Shown here one piece after another: positions 8,328 to 17,265 of a stretch of DNA of 64,000 nucleotides; positions within the stretch are counted from its first letter, which is position 1; every line of letters starts with the position of its first letter. The position numbers and the translations under genes are program-made. The notes below the pieces were generated by a model. It did no database searches and had not been told where the DNA came from. It was given only the letters and a program-made list of their open reading frames with translations. Source of the stretch: CAZMRW01 sp964568805 (lineage in GTDB: Bacteria; Pseudomonadota; Gammaproteobacteria; Methylococcales; Methylomonadaceae); assembly GCA_964568805.1 (NCBI GenBank), contig CAZMRW010000004.1:46522-110521 (forward strand). Direction: 5' to 3'.

Positions 8328-9293
8328 ATGAACCAGATTATTTTACCAAAATTGCACTGCCCTTTCCCTGCTGCCGTCAACCGTCATGCTGAATCCGTCA
8401 ACGGGCATACCTTGGCATGGGTTAAACGCTTCAAACTTGTGTCCAACGAAGATGAGTATAATCGCCTGGTTGCATCCAAATTCGGCTGGCTGGCGGCACG
8501 CGCCTATCCCAATGCGCCTTTGCAAGAACTGGAAATCGTTTCGGATTGGAATACGTGGTTATTTATCCGCGATGATCAATGTGATGAATCGGGGATAGGA
8601 AAGGATCCGATTTTACTTGCTCATTTGCACGATCAACTCCTGGAAATTCTAACAGGGCGCGTACCGGACAATCGTGATCCGGTCCTTGCCCATGCTTTGC
8701 ATGACATTTACATACGCATTCAAGGCAAAGCCAGTTCTGAATGGATGTGCAGATTTGTGCACAGCGTTGTCGAATATTTCGAGTCCTCTGTCTGGGAAGC
8801 ACAAAACCGCGCACTCGGATTGATCCCCGATACAGAAACCTATATTTTGATGCGGCCTTATACGGGTGGGCTCTATACCGATATTGAGCTGATCGACATC
8901 ACCGAAGGTATCCATCTGCCGCTGCATGTACGGAAACATGAGACGGTTCAACGACTGGCGTTAATGGCAAACAACGTGGTCTGCTGGTCCAATGATATTA
9001 TTTCCTTTGCTAAAGAAAGCCAGTATAACGATGTCCACAATCTGGTAGTTACCTTACGCAAGCATCATCCGACGTTACAAAAAGCAATTGATCATGCCGC
9101 TGAACTAACCAATGCTGAAGTCCGGGCATTTGAGTCGCTACAACATCAGTTGCCATTATTCAGTCCGGAAATAGACGCGGATTTGCAACGTTTTGTATCG
9201 ATCTTGCGCTCATGGATGCGTGGTAACCTGGATTGGGCTTATGATTCAGGCCGCTATCGGGTAAATGCTGTCGAGACTGCAATGGAGTTATAG
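8328..9293 (+). CDS. Class I terpene synthase (probable sesquiterpene cyclase)
   Basis: The enzyme probably ionises a prenyl diphosphate such as farnesyl diphosphate and cyclises the cation. The 321-residue length matches single-domain bacterial cyclases. Diagnostic residues are all present: the aspartate-rich metal motif DDQCDE at 82-87; the NSE/DTE triad in NDIISFAKE (N222, S226, E230); an arginine at 176, exactly 46 positions before the triad, as expected for the pyrophosphate sensor; and the C-terminal RY pair at 309-310. No prenyl transferase, P450 or methyltransferase gene flanks it, so the product is probably an unmodified terpene. The gene stands alone between a GGDEF operon and minus-strand rnhB. 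Substrate and product cannot be read from sequence. Confidence 0.88.
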   Translation: MNQIILPKLHCPFPAAVNRHAESVNGHTLAWVKRFKLVSNEDEYNRLVASKFGWLAARAYPNAPLQELEIVSDWNTWLFIRDDQCDESGIGKDPILLAHLHDQLLEILTGRVPDNRDPVLAHALHDIYIRIQGKASSEWMCRFVHSVVEYFESSVWEAQNRALGLIPDTETYILMRPYTGGLYTDIELIDITEGIHLPLHVRKHETVQRLALMANNVVCWSNDIISFAKESQYNDVHNLVVTLRKHHPTLQKAIDHAAELTNAEVRAFESLQHQLPLFSPEIDADLQRFVSILRSWMRGNLDWAYDSGRYRVNAVETAMEL

Positions 9294-9643
9294 GCACGTG
9301 TTGAAAAGCATTCTGCTTCTGCGTTGTATGCTGCCTATCTGCATCCGCAATCAAACAGCAACCAAGTGGCATCACTGATGTCGTGCCGCTATCTATGAAG
9401 TGCGATTAGTCCGAATCGATAGGGCAATCGGATTGATGCATCGTAATAGGGCTATCGATCTGCTAAAAGCATTCCCGATTCACCGTTGTCTTCAGCAAGC
9501 AAAAAATTAATGATTGATCTATCTCCTGCAGATTTACACCGGCAGTTATTTTAGATGAAGCGGTGCTGGAACAATAAACCATAAACGTGCATAAGTAGGC
9601 GTTATGGGGAAAATTACTCCCTATTGGTATCGATACTCCCAAC
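9294..9643. other. Convergent intergenic region with a small inverted repeat
   Basis: There are 350 bases between the terpene synthase and rnhB, which converge here. No gene is supported. ATCGATAG at 9415-9422 and CTATCGAT at 9452-9459 form an inverted repeat. I saw no clear terminator with a T run on either strand. Confidence 0.4.
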
Positions 9644-10252
9644 TCATCTGAAATTAAAATCATCTACAGGACTAACGCCCTTGAAGGTTTTTCTATGGAT
9701 ATCCACAATGCCTAATCTTTCAATCTCGTCCAAATGCTGTTTTGTGCCGTAGCCTTTATGGAGATGAAAAGAGAAACCGGAATAAAGTTGGCAGTAACCG
9801 TGCATGATGTTATCTCTTTCCACTTTTGCCAATATCGAAGCCGCGCTGATAGCTTTAATTTTACTATCACCTTTAACAATTGCCTGAGCCGGCATAGCCA
9901 AATCAGGAAGCTGGTTGCCGTCTATCAACGCATAATCCGGCGAGATGGCTAATCCTTCAATTGCCCGCCGCATGGCCAGCAACGTAGCCTGTAAAATATT
10001 GATTTCATCAATTTCTGTGCTGCTTGCCTGAGCTACTGACCAACAGATGGCGCGTTCCTTGATAATGCTGCAAAGACAATTCCGTTTTTTTTCACTGAGC
10101 GTTTTGGAATCAGCCAGGCCGTCTATTGGTCTTAAAGGATCCAAAATAACCGCGGCGGCTACTACCGGGCCGGCCAATGGACCGCGGCCCGCTTCATCAA
10201 CGCCGGCAATCAAAAAACGGTGAGAGTTCGGGTTGTCGTCATTTTGATTCAT
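9644..10252 (-). CDS. rnhB: Ribonuclease HII
   Basis: RNase HII cuts the RNA strand of RNA-DNA hybrids and removes single misincorporated ribonucleotides. The family start is clear: FLIAGVDEAGRGPLAGPVVAAAV carries the first catalytic Asp-Glu pair. DSKTLSEKKR, ALIDGNQLP and the later ISAASILAKVERDN contain the other acidic active-site positions, and the C-terminal HKGYGT block is also present. The ATG at 10252 gives about 202 residues; an in-frame TTG at 10267 is possible but less likely. It follows lpxA on the same strand. In many proteobacteria lpxB sits between lpxA and rnhB, but here it is absent. Confidence 0.95.
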   Translation of the reverse strand: MNQNDDNPNSHRFLIAGVDEAGRGPLAGPVVAAAVILDPLRPIDGLADSKTLSEKKRNCLCSIIKERAICWSVAQASSTEIDEINILQATLLAMRRAIEGLAISPDYALIDGNQLPDLAMPAQAIVKGDSKIKAISAASILAKVERDNIMHGYCQLYSGFSFHLHKGYGTKQHLDEIERLGIVDIHRKTFKGVSPVDDFNFR

Positions 10253-10281
10253 GGCTTTTATCGACAATTGACCGGTTTAGC

Positions 10282-11052
10282 CTAGCGCAGTATGCCCCGG
10301 CTTACGTTACGTAAAAAGTTAACCATTTGTGACAATTCATTACTGTCACTAGCCAGTTCTTCCATTTGATCGATGGCATCTTCCAGTCGTAAATTCATCT
10401 TATAGATGAGCTTGTACGCTTTTCTGATGAGCCTGATATCTTCCGCAGATATTCCGCTGCGTTCCATGCCAACCGAGTTGATGCCGTGCGGCTTGGTTGG
10501 TTTGCCTCCCACCATGATGAAAGGGGGAATGTCCTGGGTAATGGCGCTGCCCATTGCAGCAAAACTGTATTGGCCGATTTTTGTAAATTGATGCACCAAG
10601 GTAAACCCCCCCAGAATCGCATGGCTATTCAAGCAAACATGCCCGGCAAGAGAAGCGCCATTTGCCATGATCACATGGTCGCCAATAATGCAATCATGAG
10701 CGACATGGGTATAAGCCATAAACAGGTTGTCGCTGCCTATTTGCGTGACGCTATGATCCTGCTTGGTACCCCTGTGCATCGTGGCGAATTCCCGAATTGT
10801 ATTTCGGTCGCCAATTTCAAGGCGGGTTATTTCCGAGGCATATTTTTTATCTTGCGGATCTTCTCCGATAGACGTAAATTGATAAATACGATTGTATTCA
10901 CCAATCGATGTTGGCCCTTTGATAACCACATGGGAGCCAATAACCGTACCGGCTCCAATTGTTACATCGGGACCAATAAATGAAAAAGGGCCGACACGGA
11001 CATCATCGGCCAGTTCGGCGCTTTTATCAATGATAGCAGTGGAATCAATCAA
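10282..11052 (-). CDS. lpxA: UDP-N-acetylglucosamine O-acyltransferase LpxA
   Basis: LpxA performs the first step of lipid A synthesis, moving a hydroxyacyl chain from ACP to UDP-GlcNAc. The protein is a left-handed helix of hexapeptide repeats (for example IGAGTVIGSHVVI), with the catalytic histidine in AHDCIIGDHVIMANGA and a helical C-terminus. The start is ambiguous. An ATG at 11076 would overlap fabZ by 22 bases and add eight residues absent from relatives. A TTG at 11052, two bases after the fabZ stop, gives LIDSTAIID, which matches the normal MIDxxA start, and I prefer it. It forms an operon with fabZ upstream. Confidence 0.93.
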   Translation of the reverse strand: MIDSTAIIDKSAELADDVRVGPFSFIGPDVTIGAGTVIGSHVVIKGPTSIGEYNRIYQFTSIGEDPQDKKYASEITRLEIGDRNTIREFATMHRGTKQDHSVTQIGSDNLFMAYTHVAHDCIIGDHVIMANGASLAGHVCLNSHAILGGFTLVHQFTKIGQYSFAAMGSAITQDIPPFIMVGGKPTKPHGINSVGMERSGISAEDIRLIRKAYKLIYKMNLRLEDAIDQMEELASDSNELSQMVNFLRNVSRGILR

Positions 11053-11054
11053 GG

Positions 11055-11498
11055 CTAATCTACCACTGCGGCGCATCTAATTTCGGCGCTTGCCACAAAT
11101 TCGCCATCCACTTCAGCGCAGCACTCAAAAGCCCAGATATTGCGTTTGCTCTTCAAGAATCTGGCTTCCAGCATCAATTGATCACCGGGTACAACGGGCC
11201 TTTTGAATTTGGCTTTATCGATACCGACCAAATAATAGATCATACCTCGCAAGACATCCGGGGCCGTTTCCGAGGCCAGCAGACCGGTTGTTTGCGCCAG
11301 AGCTTCCAGAATGAGGACGCCCGGCATAACCGGTCTTTGCGGGAAATGTCCTTGAAAAAAAGGTTCGTTATAAGTAACGTTTTTAACACCTAACAGCCTG
11401 ATTCCAGGTTCGCATTCGATAACCTTATCAACCAATAAAAAAGGATATCGATGCGGCAAGAATTCTTGTATTTGTAATATATCTAATTTGACGGACAT
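11055..11498 (-). CDS. fabZ: 3-hydroxyacyl-ACP dehydratase FabZ
   Basis: FabZ removes water from 3-hydroxyacyl-ACP in fatty acid elongation and competes with LpxA for hydroxyacyl-ACP, which explains their constant linkage. The 147-residue hot-dog fold protein shows LPHRYPFLLVDKV near the N-terminus and the active-site block GHFPQRPVMPGVLILEALAQ, containing the catalytic His and Glu. Length and start (MSVKLDILQIQEFL) fit the family. It lies between skp and lpxA on the minus strand. Confidence 0.97.
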   Translation of the reverse strand: MSVKLDILQIQEFLPHRYPFLLVDKVIECEPGIRLLGVKNVTYNEPFFQGHFPQRPVMPGVLILEALAQTTGLLASETAPDVLRGMIYYLVGIDKAKFKRPVVPGDQLMLEARFLKSKRNIWAFECCAEVDGEFVASAEIRCAAVVD

Positions 11499-11555
11499 GA
11501 CTATAAGGGCTTCGCTAAGGAATGATGTGTAAGCAGCAACAAAACGGCTTACTAC

Positions 11556-12056
11556 TTATTCAGGCATGCTTGACAGTTTTTTCTGTACTTGGGCGGTGAT
11601 ATCAATCTTGTCGCTGGCAAAAATAACGCCATCGATAAGAATTAAATCAAAACTTTGTTCTTTAGCGATAGCCTGGATAGCTTCAACGATGCGGCGCTGT
11701 AATTTGCCGAGTTCTTCATTACGGCGGGCATTAAAGTCATAACTGGTTTCTTCTTTCGTTCTATCAAAATCTCTTTTTTTATTGAGAATCTTTTTTTCCA
11801 GATTGCCTCGTTCCGAATCGCTCATGATGGCGGCGTCTCGACTTAATTTTTCGTCCAGGCTCTTGATTTCATTCAGTTGCGTATCCAACTGCTTTTTTCT
11901 AGGAGAAAATTCCTGTTCCAAACGTTTAAGGGCTTTTTCGGTTTGAGGCGTATCTTTAAGAATGGTGGGCATATTGACAACCCCAACCTTTAATTCAGCA
12001 AAGCTAACATTTGCAATCAGCAACAATCCTAAAAATAAAGCAATTTTCGTTTTCAT
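11556..12056 (-). CDS. skp: OmpH/Skp family periplasmic chaperone
   Basis: Skp is a trimeric periplasmic chaperone that holds unfolded outer-membrane proteins on the way to the BAM complex. The 166-residue precursor has a clear signal peptide ending near NVSFA at residue 20, a short core strand (LKVGVVNMPTIL), and then a long charged helical region rich in Lys, Glu and Arg that forms the tentacles. A C-terminal strand (FDLILIDGVIFAS) closes the core. A GGAGA ribosome site precedes the ATG. Its position directly downstream of bamA on the same strand is the conserved arrangement. Confidence 0.9.
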   Translation of the reverse strand: MKTKIALFLGLLLIANVSFAELKVGVVNMPTILKDTPQTEKALKRLEQEFSPRKKQLDTQLNEIKSLDEKLSRDAAIMSDSERGNLEKKILNKKRDFDRTKEETSYDFNARRNEELGKLQRRIVEAIQAIAKEQSFDLILIDGVIFASDKIDITAQVQKKLSSMPE

Positions 12057-12149
12057 TGTTATATCTGTCTCCAGTTAAATTAAAATTAATAAACGCTGAT
12101 AATCTGTAAGATTATAGGGGATAAGCTATTTAATCCAAAACAACTTCTG

Positions 12150-14492
12150 CTAGAAATTCTGGCCGAAGTTGAATTGGAATATCTGTTCTTGATCACCCGG
12201 TTCGGTAGCGGTTCCCGATGCCGCGTTTAATGGGTAGGCAGCGCTCACGGACAAGGCGCCGAAGGGCGATAACCATTCGCCCGAGATGCCGGCAGAATAC
12301 CTGAGATCATTGAAGCTGAAACCGTCGCTCACAGTGCCCGCATCAAAGAAAGTCCCCAGCCGTATCGATTTGGTTTCCGAAAAAAATGGTACCGGGAAAA
12401 ACATTTCTGCGTTTCCGATAACTTTGGTAGAGCCGCCGAATGGGTAGCCAGGGTACTGATTTTGGGGTTTGCAAGGATTTTGACCAAGCACCGTACATCG
12501 AGTATCCCTCGGGCCCAGTGTATTATTTTTGTATCCCCGCACCGATCCTGTTCCCCCTGCAAAATAGTTTTCAAAGAAAGGCAGTCCGTCAGTCTTGCCA
12601 TAACCGTCTCCATAGGCGACTTCGCCATGCAGCCTGAAGGTAAAATCTTTGGCCAGCGGGAAATAGATCTGATGTTTGTAGCTCACTTTATAATATTCCA
12701 GATCGCTGCCAGGCAGGGTTGCTAATGCGGAAAGCCGCTGCTGCCCGCCTTTTGTCGGAAAGATTGCACGGTTCAACGTGTCGTGGGTCCAGCCCAATGA
12801 GGGTGCGAAGGTCAAAAACGAATCGCCCTCTTTAGCAACGAAGTCCTGAATCTCAATAGATGAGAAATCGGTATCCGTTAATGATGTATGTTTTATATCG
12901 GCATCAAAACGTAATTGGTCAAACTCATTCAAGGGAATGCCGAAATTTATGCCGGCATTGGCGATATCGGTAGAATAATTGGCGATGTTGACTGCGCCAG
13001 CGTTCCGGCTTGAATAACCAAGATTATAACCCTGGCTGACGCCATCGACCGTAAAATAAGGATTATAAAAACCAAATTGATAGGTGGTAAGATAATCGCT
13101 GTTGTTAAAGGCAAGATTCACTCGCTTTCCTGAACCGAAGACGTTATCCTGGGAGATATTGGCATTTAACACGATCCCTTGTACTTGCGAATAGCCAATA
13201 CCTGCCGACAGGTTGCCCGACGGCTTTTCCACTACCTTGTAATTCACGTCAATCTGATCGGAGGTTCCAACCACCTGCGGGGTTTCGACATTGACCTCTT
13301 CAAAATAGCCTAAACGTTCAAGCCGCGTTTTCGAACGTTCAATCTTTGAACTGGATGCCCAGCTGGCCTCCATTTGACGCATTTCCCTGCGCAAGACTTC
13401 ATCCCGGGTTTTGGTATTACCCTTCATATTGATCCGATGCACATAGGCGCGCTTACCGGGATCGACAAAAAATGTCATATCGACCGTTCTTTTCGCGTCA
13501 TTGATCTCCGGCACCATATTGACGTTGGCAAAAGCGTAGCCTTCATCGCCCAGGCGGTCTGATATGGCCTTGGAGGTTTCCGTGGCATTTTTTCTGGAAA
13601 AGATCTCGCCAGGACCGACGCTGACCAGTTTGACAAGTTCTTCAGGTTTTACGATCAAATTGCCCGTCAGTTTTACTTTTTCCAGCGTATAAATATTGCC
13701 TTCCTTGACATTGATGGTGACATAAATGTCTTTTTTATCCGGAGTAATAGCAACCTGGGTGGATTCAATGGAAAAGTTGATATACCCTCGATCAAGATAA
13801 TACGAGCGAAGGGTTTCAAGGTCCCCGGATAACTTTTGTTTGGAATATTGATCATCCTTGCTGTAAAAGGATAATAAATTTGTCGTGCTTAATTGCAGGT
13901 TGCTCAATAAGGTCTTATCGTCAAAGACCTTGTTGCCGACAATATTAATCTGTTTAATCTTGGTTACCCGGCCTTCGGATATTTTAATATGGATGCCAAC
14001 CCGGTTGCGGGTTAAATTTGTGACTTCGGTTTTAATTTTTAACGCGTATTTACCATGGCTTAAATACTGCCTGCTTAATTCCTGTTCGACTTTATCCAGC
14101 ACCTTGCGGTCGAACACCTTGCCTTCAGACAAGCCGATTGAATCTAAAGCCTTGGTTAAGTCGTCCTTGCTTAGATCCTTGTTGCCTTCGAAGATAATTT
14201 TTGCGATGGATGGACGTTCCACAACATTGACAATAAGCGTCGATCCTTCCCTTTCCAGCGTGATATCCTTAAAAAATCCGGTTTTGAATAAGGCCTTGAT
14301 GGCCGGGGCAGCATTCTCCAAGGAAAATTTCTCGCCCACATTAACCGGAAGATAGTTATATACCGTCCCCAATGAAATACGCTGTAGACCCTTGACCTGA
14401 ATATCCTTGACGATAAACTCTTCGTCTGCTTTAACTGCCTGGGATGCTAGCAGGCAGAGAAAAAGAAGGCGATAAAAGGAATTTAATTTCAT
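12150..14492 (-). CDS. bamA: Outer-membrane protein assembly factor BamA
   Basis: BamA is the central barrel of the machine that inserts proteins in the outer membrane. The 780-residue precursor has a signal peptide (FLCLLASQAVKA), then five POTRA repeats covering about residues 25-420 (first one beginning FIVKDIQVKGLQRIS), then a 16-strand barrel. The barrel contains the loop-6 signature VRGY (in GGTGSVRGYKNNTLGPRD), and the chain ends in FNFGQNF with a terminal phenylalanine. Usual upstream neighbours (rseP, cdsA, dxr) are not here; epmA and efp lie upstream instead. It is followed by skp, fabZ, lpxA and rnhB, all envelope or housekeeping genes on the same strand. Confidence 0.97.
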   Translation of the reverse strand: MKLNSFYRLLFLCLLASQAVKADEEFIVKDIQVKGLQRISLGTVYNYLPVNVGEKFSLENAAPAIKALFKTGFFKDITLEREGSTLIVNVVERPSIAKIIFEGNKDLSKDDLTKALDSIGLSEGKVFDRKVLDKVEQELSRQYLSHGKYALKIKTEVTNLTRNRVGIHIKISEGRVTKIKQINIVGNKVFDDKTLLSNLQLSTTNLLSFYSKDDQYSKQKLSGDLETLRSYYLDRGYINFSIESTQVAITPDKKDIYVTINVKEGNIYTLEKVKLTGNLIVKPEELVKLVSVGPGEIFSRKNATETSKAISDRLGDEGYAFANVNMVPEINDAKRTVDMTFFVDPGKRAYVHRINMKGNTKTRDEVLRREMRQMEASWASSSKIERSKTRLERLGYFEEVNVETPQVVGTSDQIDVNYKVVEKPSGNLSAGIGYSQVQGIVLNANISQDNVFGSGKRVNLAFNNSDYLTTYQFGFYNPYFTVDGVSQGYNLGYSSRNAGAVNIANYSTDIANAGINFGIPLNEFDQLRFDADIKHTSLTDTDFSSIEIQDFVAKEGDSFLTFAPSLGWTHDTLNRAIFPTKGGQQRLSALATLPGSDLEYYKVSYKHQIYFPLAKDFTFRLHGEVAYGDGYGKTDGLPFFENYFAGGTGSVRGYKNNTLGPRDTRCTVLGQNPCKPQNQYPGYPFGGSTKVIGNAEMFFPVPFFSETKSIRLGTFFDAGTVSDGFSFNDLRYSAGISGEWLSPFGALSVSAAYPLNAASGTATEPGDQEQIFQFNFGQNF

Positions 14493-14569
14493 GTCGGCGT
14501 CAAAAAAGAAACATCTATGTTATTATCAAAAAAACGATTTGATTATAACATAGTAAATATTTAAAGAAC

Positions 14570-15550
14570 TTAAGCTCTCTCGACTGGAAAACTGAGCACG
14601 TCACCAATCGATGGCAATTGAAATAATACCATTAATAATCGGTCGAGGCCGATGGCCATTCCCGAACACTCCGGCAGTCCAGCGTGCAAGGCGGCAATGA
14701 GTCGGCCATCTTTTTCCGGCACAACAAGGTTGCGTCGCTTTCTGATAGATAATTCCTCGTCAAAACGCCTGCTTTGTTCTTCAGCATCGGTTAACTCAAA
14801 AAAACCGTTGCCCAGTTCAACTCCGTCGATAAACAGTTCGACGCGATCGGTGATCAATGGATTACGCGGGTTAATTCGCGCCAAAGACGACTGGCAGGCC
14901 GGATAGCCATAAACCATGCAAAGCGCATTTTCACCCAGGTACGGCTGCACGCGATGACTGAATATGAAATCCAGCCAGGTTGGATGATCATGTCCGCAAA
15001 TACGCACCGCTTCGGGAAAATGATTTTCCTTAGCATAAGCACAGTACGCCTCATATGAATACTCGAGAGGGTTCAAGCCCGTATGGCGTTGAAAAACCTC
15101 CTGGTAACTGATTCTCAAGGCTGGGTTTAACGGACGTCGATCCTGAAACAGCCGTTGAATCAGCTCTTCGCAGTCATCCATTAATCGGGACAGATCAAAG
15201 CCGACTCGGTACCACTCCAACAGGTTAAATTCAGGATTGTGAAAACGTCCCGTTTCGCCGTTTCTGAAGGCTTTGCAGATCTGATAGATTGAGCCGATGC
15301 CCGCTGCCAGCAGTCGTTTCATCGCAAATTCAGGCGATGTCTGCAAAAACAGAGTGTGATGCTGCGACGGCAAACTGAACTCGGTAGTAAAAAACTCCAG
15401 TTGCGGATCCGTACCTATGGCATTGCCCAACAGAGGCGTTTCCACCTCCAGCACTGATCGTTCCAAAAAAAAAGTGCGTATTTTCCGGAGCATGTCTGCT
15501 CTTAGATGGATCAACTCCAGGGAGCAAGCCGGCTGCCAATCGTCAGACAC
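14570..15550 (-). CDS. epmA: Elongation factor P lysine ligase EpmA (PoxA/GenX)
   Basis: EpmA is a truncated lysyl-tRNA synthetase relative that attaches (R)-beta-lysine to Lys34 of EF-P. The 326-residue length and class II synthetase motifs fit: RKIRTFFLERSVLEVETPLL near the N-terminus, FRNGETGRFHNPEFNLLEWYR (motif 2 region), and the C-terminal SGMAIGLDRLLMVLF (motif 3). It lacks the anticodon-binding domain of LysS. The GTG start overlaps the efp stop by one base (TAGTG), so the two are co-translated, consistent with enzyme and substrate. Confidence 0.95.
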   Translation of the reverse strand: MSDDWQPACSLELIHLRADMLRKIRTFFLERSVLEVETPLLGNAIGTDPQLEFFTTEFSLPSQHHTLFLQTSPEFAMKRLLAAGIGSIYQICKAFRNGETGRFHNPEFNLLEWYRVGFDLSRLMDDCEELIQRLFQDRRPLNPALRISYQEVFQRHTGLNPLEYSYEAYCAYAKENHFPEAVRICGHDHPTWLDFIFSHRVQPYLGENALCMVYGYPACQSSLARINPRNPLITDRVELFIDGVELGNGFFELTDAEEQSRRFDEELSIRKRRNLVVPEKDGRLIAALHAGLPECSGMAIGLDRLLMVLFQLPSIGDVLSFPVERA

Positions 15551-16119
15551 TAGTCTTTGACGCGCGAAACATACTCGCCGGTCCGGGTGTCGACCTTGAT
15601 CACTTCGCCGGTTTGGACAAACAAAGGCACTCTGACGACAGCGCCTGTTTCCAGCGTAGCAGGCTTGCCACCGCCGCCGGAGGTATCGCCGCGCACGCCG
15701 GGGTCGGTTTCGGTTATGGCGAGCTCGACAAAATTAGCCGGCGAAACCGCCAAGGGAACATCATTCCATAAGGTGACGGTGCAGGAGTCCTGATCTTTTA
15801 GCCATTTGGCCGCCTCGCCTACTGATTTTTCATCGGCCTGATACTGTTCGAATGTATCGGGTTTCATGAAGTGCCTGAATTCGCCGTCGTTATAAAGGTA
15901 TTGCATTTCAACGTCAACCACATCGGCGCCTTCCAGGGATTCTCCCGATTTGAAAGTTCTTTCGATGACCCTGCCGGTTTTCAGGTTTCTGATTTTAACC
16001 CGATTAAACGCCTGCCCTTTTCCGGGTTTGACAAATTCATTTTCGATAATGGCGCAGGGATCATTATCCAGCATGACTTTCAACCCGGCCCTAAATTCGT
16101 TGGTGCTAAAACTAGCCAT
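15550..16119 (-). CDS. efp: Translation elongation factor P
   Basis: EF-P relieves ribosome stalling at polyproline stretches. I chose the ATG at 16119 because MASFSTNEFRAGLK is the family start; the upstream frame to 16143 adds eight unrelated residues. With this start the modified lysine falls at residue 34, in KPGKGQAF, as in the beta-lysylated enterobacterial type. Three barrel-like domains follow, ending in DTRTGEYVSRVKD. It precedes epmA and is divergent from epmB, so the modification genes surround their target. Confidence 0.97.
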   Translation of the reverse strand: MASFSTNEFRAGLKVMLDNDPCAIIENEFVKPGKGQAFNRVKIRNLKTGRVIERTFKSGESLEGADVVDVEMQYLYNDGEFRHFMKPDTFEQYQADEKSVGEAAKWLKDQDSCTVTLWNDVPLAVSPANFVELAITETDPGVRGDTSGGGGKPATLETGAVVRVPLFVQTGEVIKVDTRTGEYVSRVKD

Positions 16120-16204
16120 TTTATCCTCGAGACTAAAAAACAATGTAAAATCCTGACATTATAATAGAGGCTCGTAACGATAGAAACTTTAAATAAGCGA
16201 TTTC

Positions 16205-17215
16205 ATGTCAGAACACCACTCCGAACTGCAGCATTACCAAAAAAACTGGCAACAACAGCTAGCTGATGCCATCACTACCGTTGACGAGTTATGCCGTTAT
16301 CTGAACCTGTCGATGGGGGATTTGCCGGTATCGGCAACTGCCGGAAAAAACTTTCCGTTGCGCGTGCCTATTAATTTTGCAGACTGCATCGAAAAAGGGA
16401 ATCCCGGCGATCCCCTGCTGCGGCAGGTATTGCCGGTTCACGATGAACTGACGGTTTATCCGGGGTTTAATAGCGACCCGGTCGGCGATCTGCAGTCGGC
16501 AACCCAGGCAGGTGTTTTACATAAATACCAGGGCCGGGTTTTGTTTATCAATACCGGCAGTTGTGCGATAAATTGCCGGTATTGTTTCCGCAGGAATTTT
16601 CCTTATGCCGATAATCAGCTCGGCAAACAGAAGGAAGCCGCCGCCGTTCAAACTATTCGGGATGACACCAGTATTAGCGAAGTCATCTTAAGCGGCGGCG
16701 ATCCGCTGTTATTGAATGATGCAAGGCTCAGTCAGCTCATAGAGGCCTTGTCTGCAATCAATCATATTAAACGCATACGCATACACAGTCGATTGCCCAT
16801 CGTACTGCCTGCGCGCATAACCGGAGAATTGATCGACCTGCTGTCCCATTGCTCCAGGCGGATTATCCTGGTGATTCACTGCAATCATGCCAGGGAAATC
16901 AACGGCCGCGTTTCGGCCGCTTGCCGCGCGCTAACAGAAAAAGGCATCACGCTATTCAATCAATCTGTGCTTTTAAAAGGCGTCAATGACAATGCTGCAG
17001 TATTATGCGATTTGAGCGAGCGGTTATTCGAACATGGCGTCATTCCCTATTACCTTCATTTACTGGACAAAGCGACGGGAACAGGGCACTTTGACGTATC
17101 CGAAACGGAGGCCCTGGAACTGATCGGGCAAGTCCAGGCCAGACTGCCCGGTTACTTGGTGCCTAAACTGGTACAGGAAAAGGCCGGCGCTGCGTCCAAA
17201 CAATACGTTTTTTAA
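16205..17215 (+). CDS. epmB: EF-P beta-lysylation protein EpmB (lysine 2,3-aminomutase family)
   Basis: EpmB converts L-lysine to (R)-beta-lysine for EF-P modification. It is a radical-SAM enzyme: the CxxxCxxC cluster motif is visible as CAINCRYCFRR, followed by SGGDPLLLND (SAM-binding GGE-like region) and RIRIHSRLPIVLPARI, both typical of the aminomutase family. The 336-residue length matches EpmB rather than the longer metabolic KamA. It starts about 85 bases from the divergent efp gene, so the two probably share a regulatory region. Confidence 0.94.
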   Translation: MSEHHSELQHYQKNWQQQLADAITTVDELCRYLNLSMGDLPVSATAGKNFPLRVPINFADCIEKGNPGDPLLRQVLPVHDELTVYPGFNSDPVGDLQSATQAGVLHKYQGRVLFINTGSCAINCRYCFRRNFPYADNQLGKQKEAAAVQTIRDDTSISEVILSGGDPLLLNDARLSQLIEALSAINHIKRIRIHSRLPIVLPARITGELIDLLSHCSRRIILVIHCNHAREINGRVSAACRALTEKGITLFNQSVLLKGVNDNAAVLCDLSERLFEHGVIPYYLHLLDKATGTGHFDVSETEALELIGQVQARLPGYLVPKLVQEKAGAASKQYVF

Positions 17216-17265
17216 TCCGGTTTTTTTATTCTGGCGTTATTTTCAAGTGCCTCAAGCAAGGGCAA

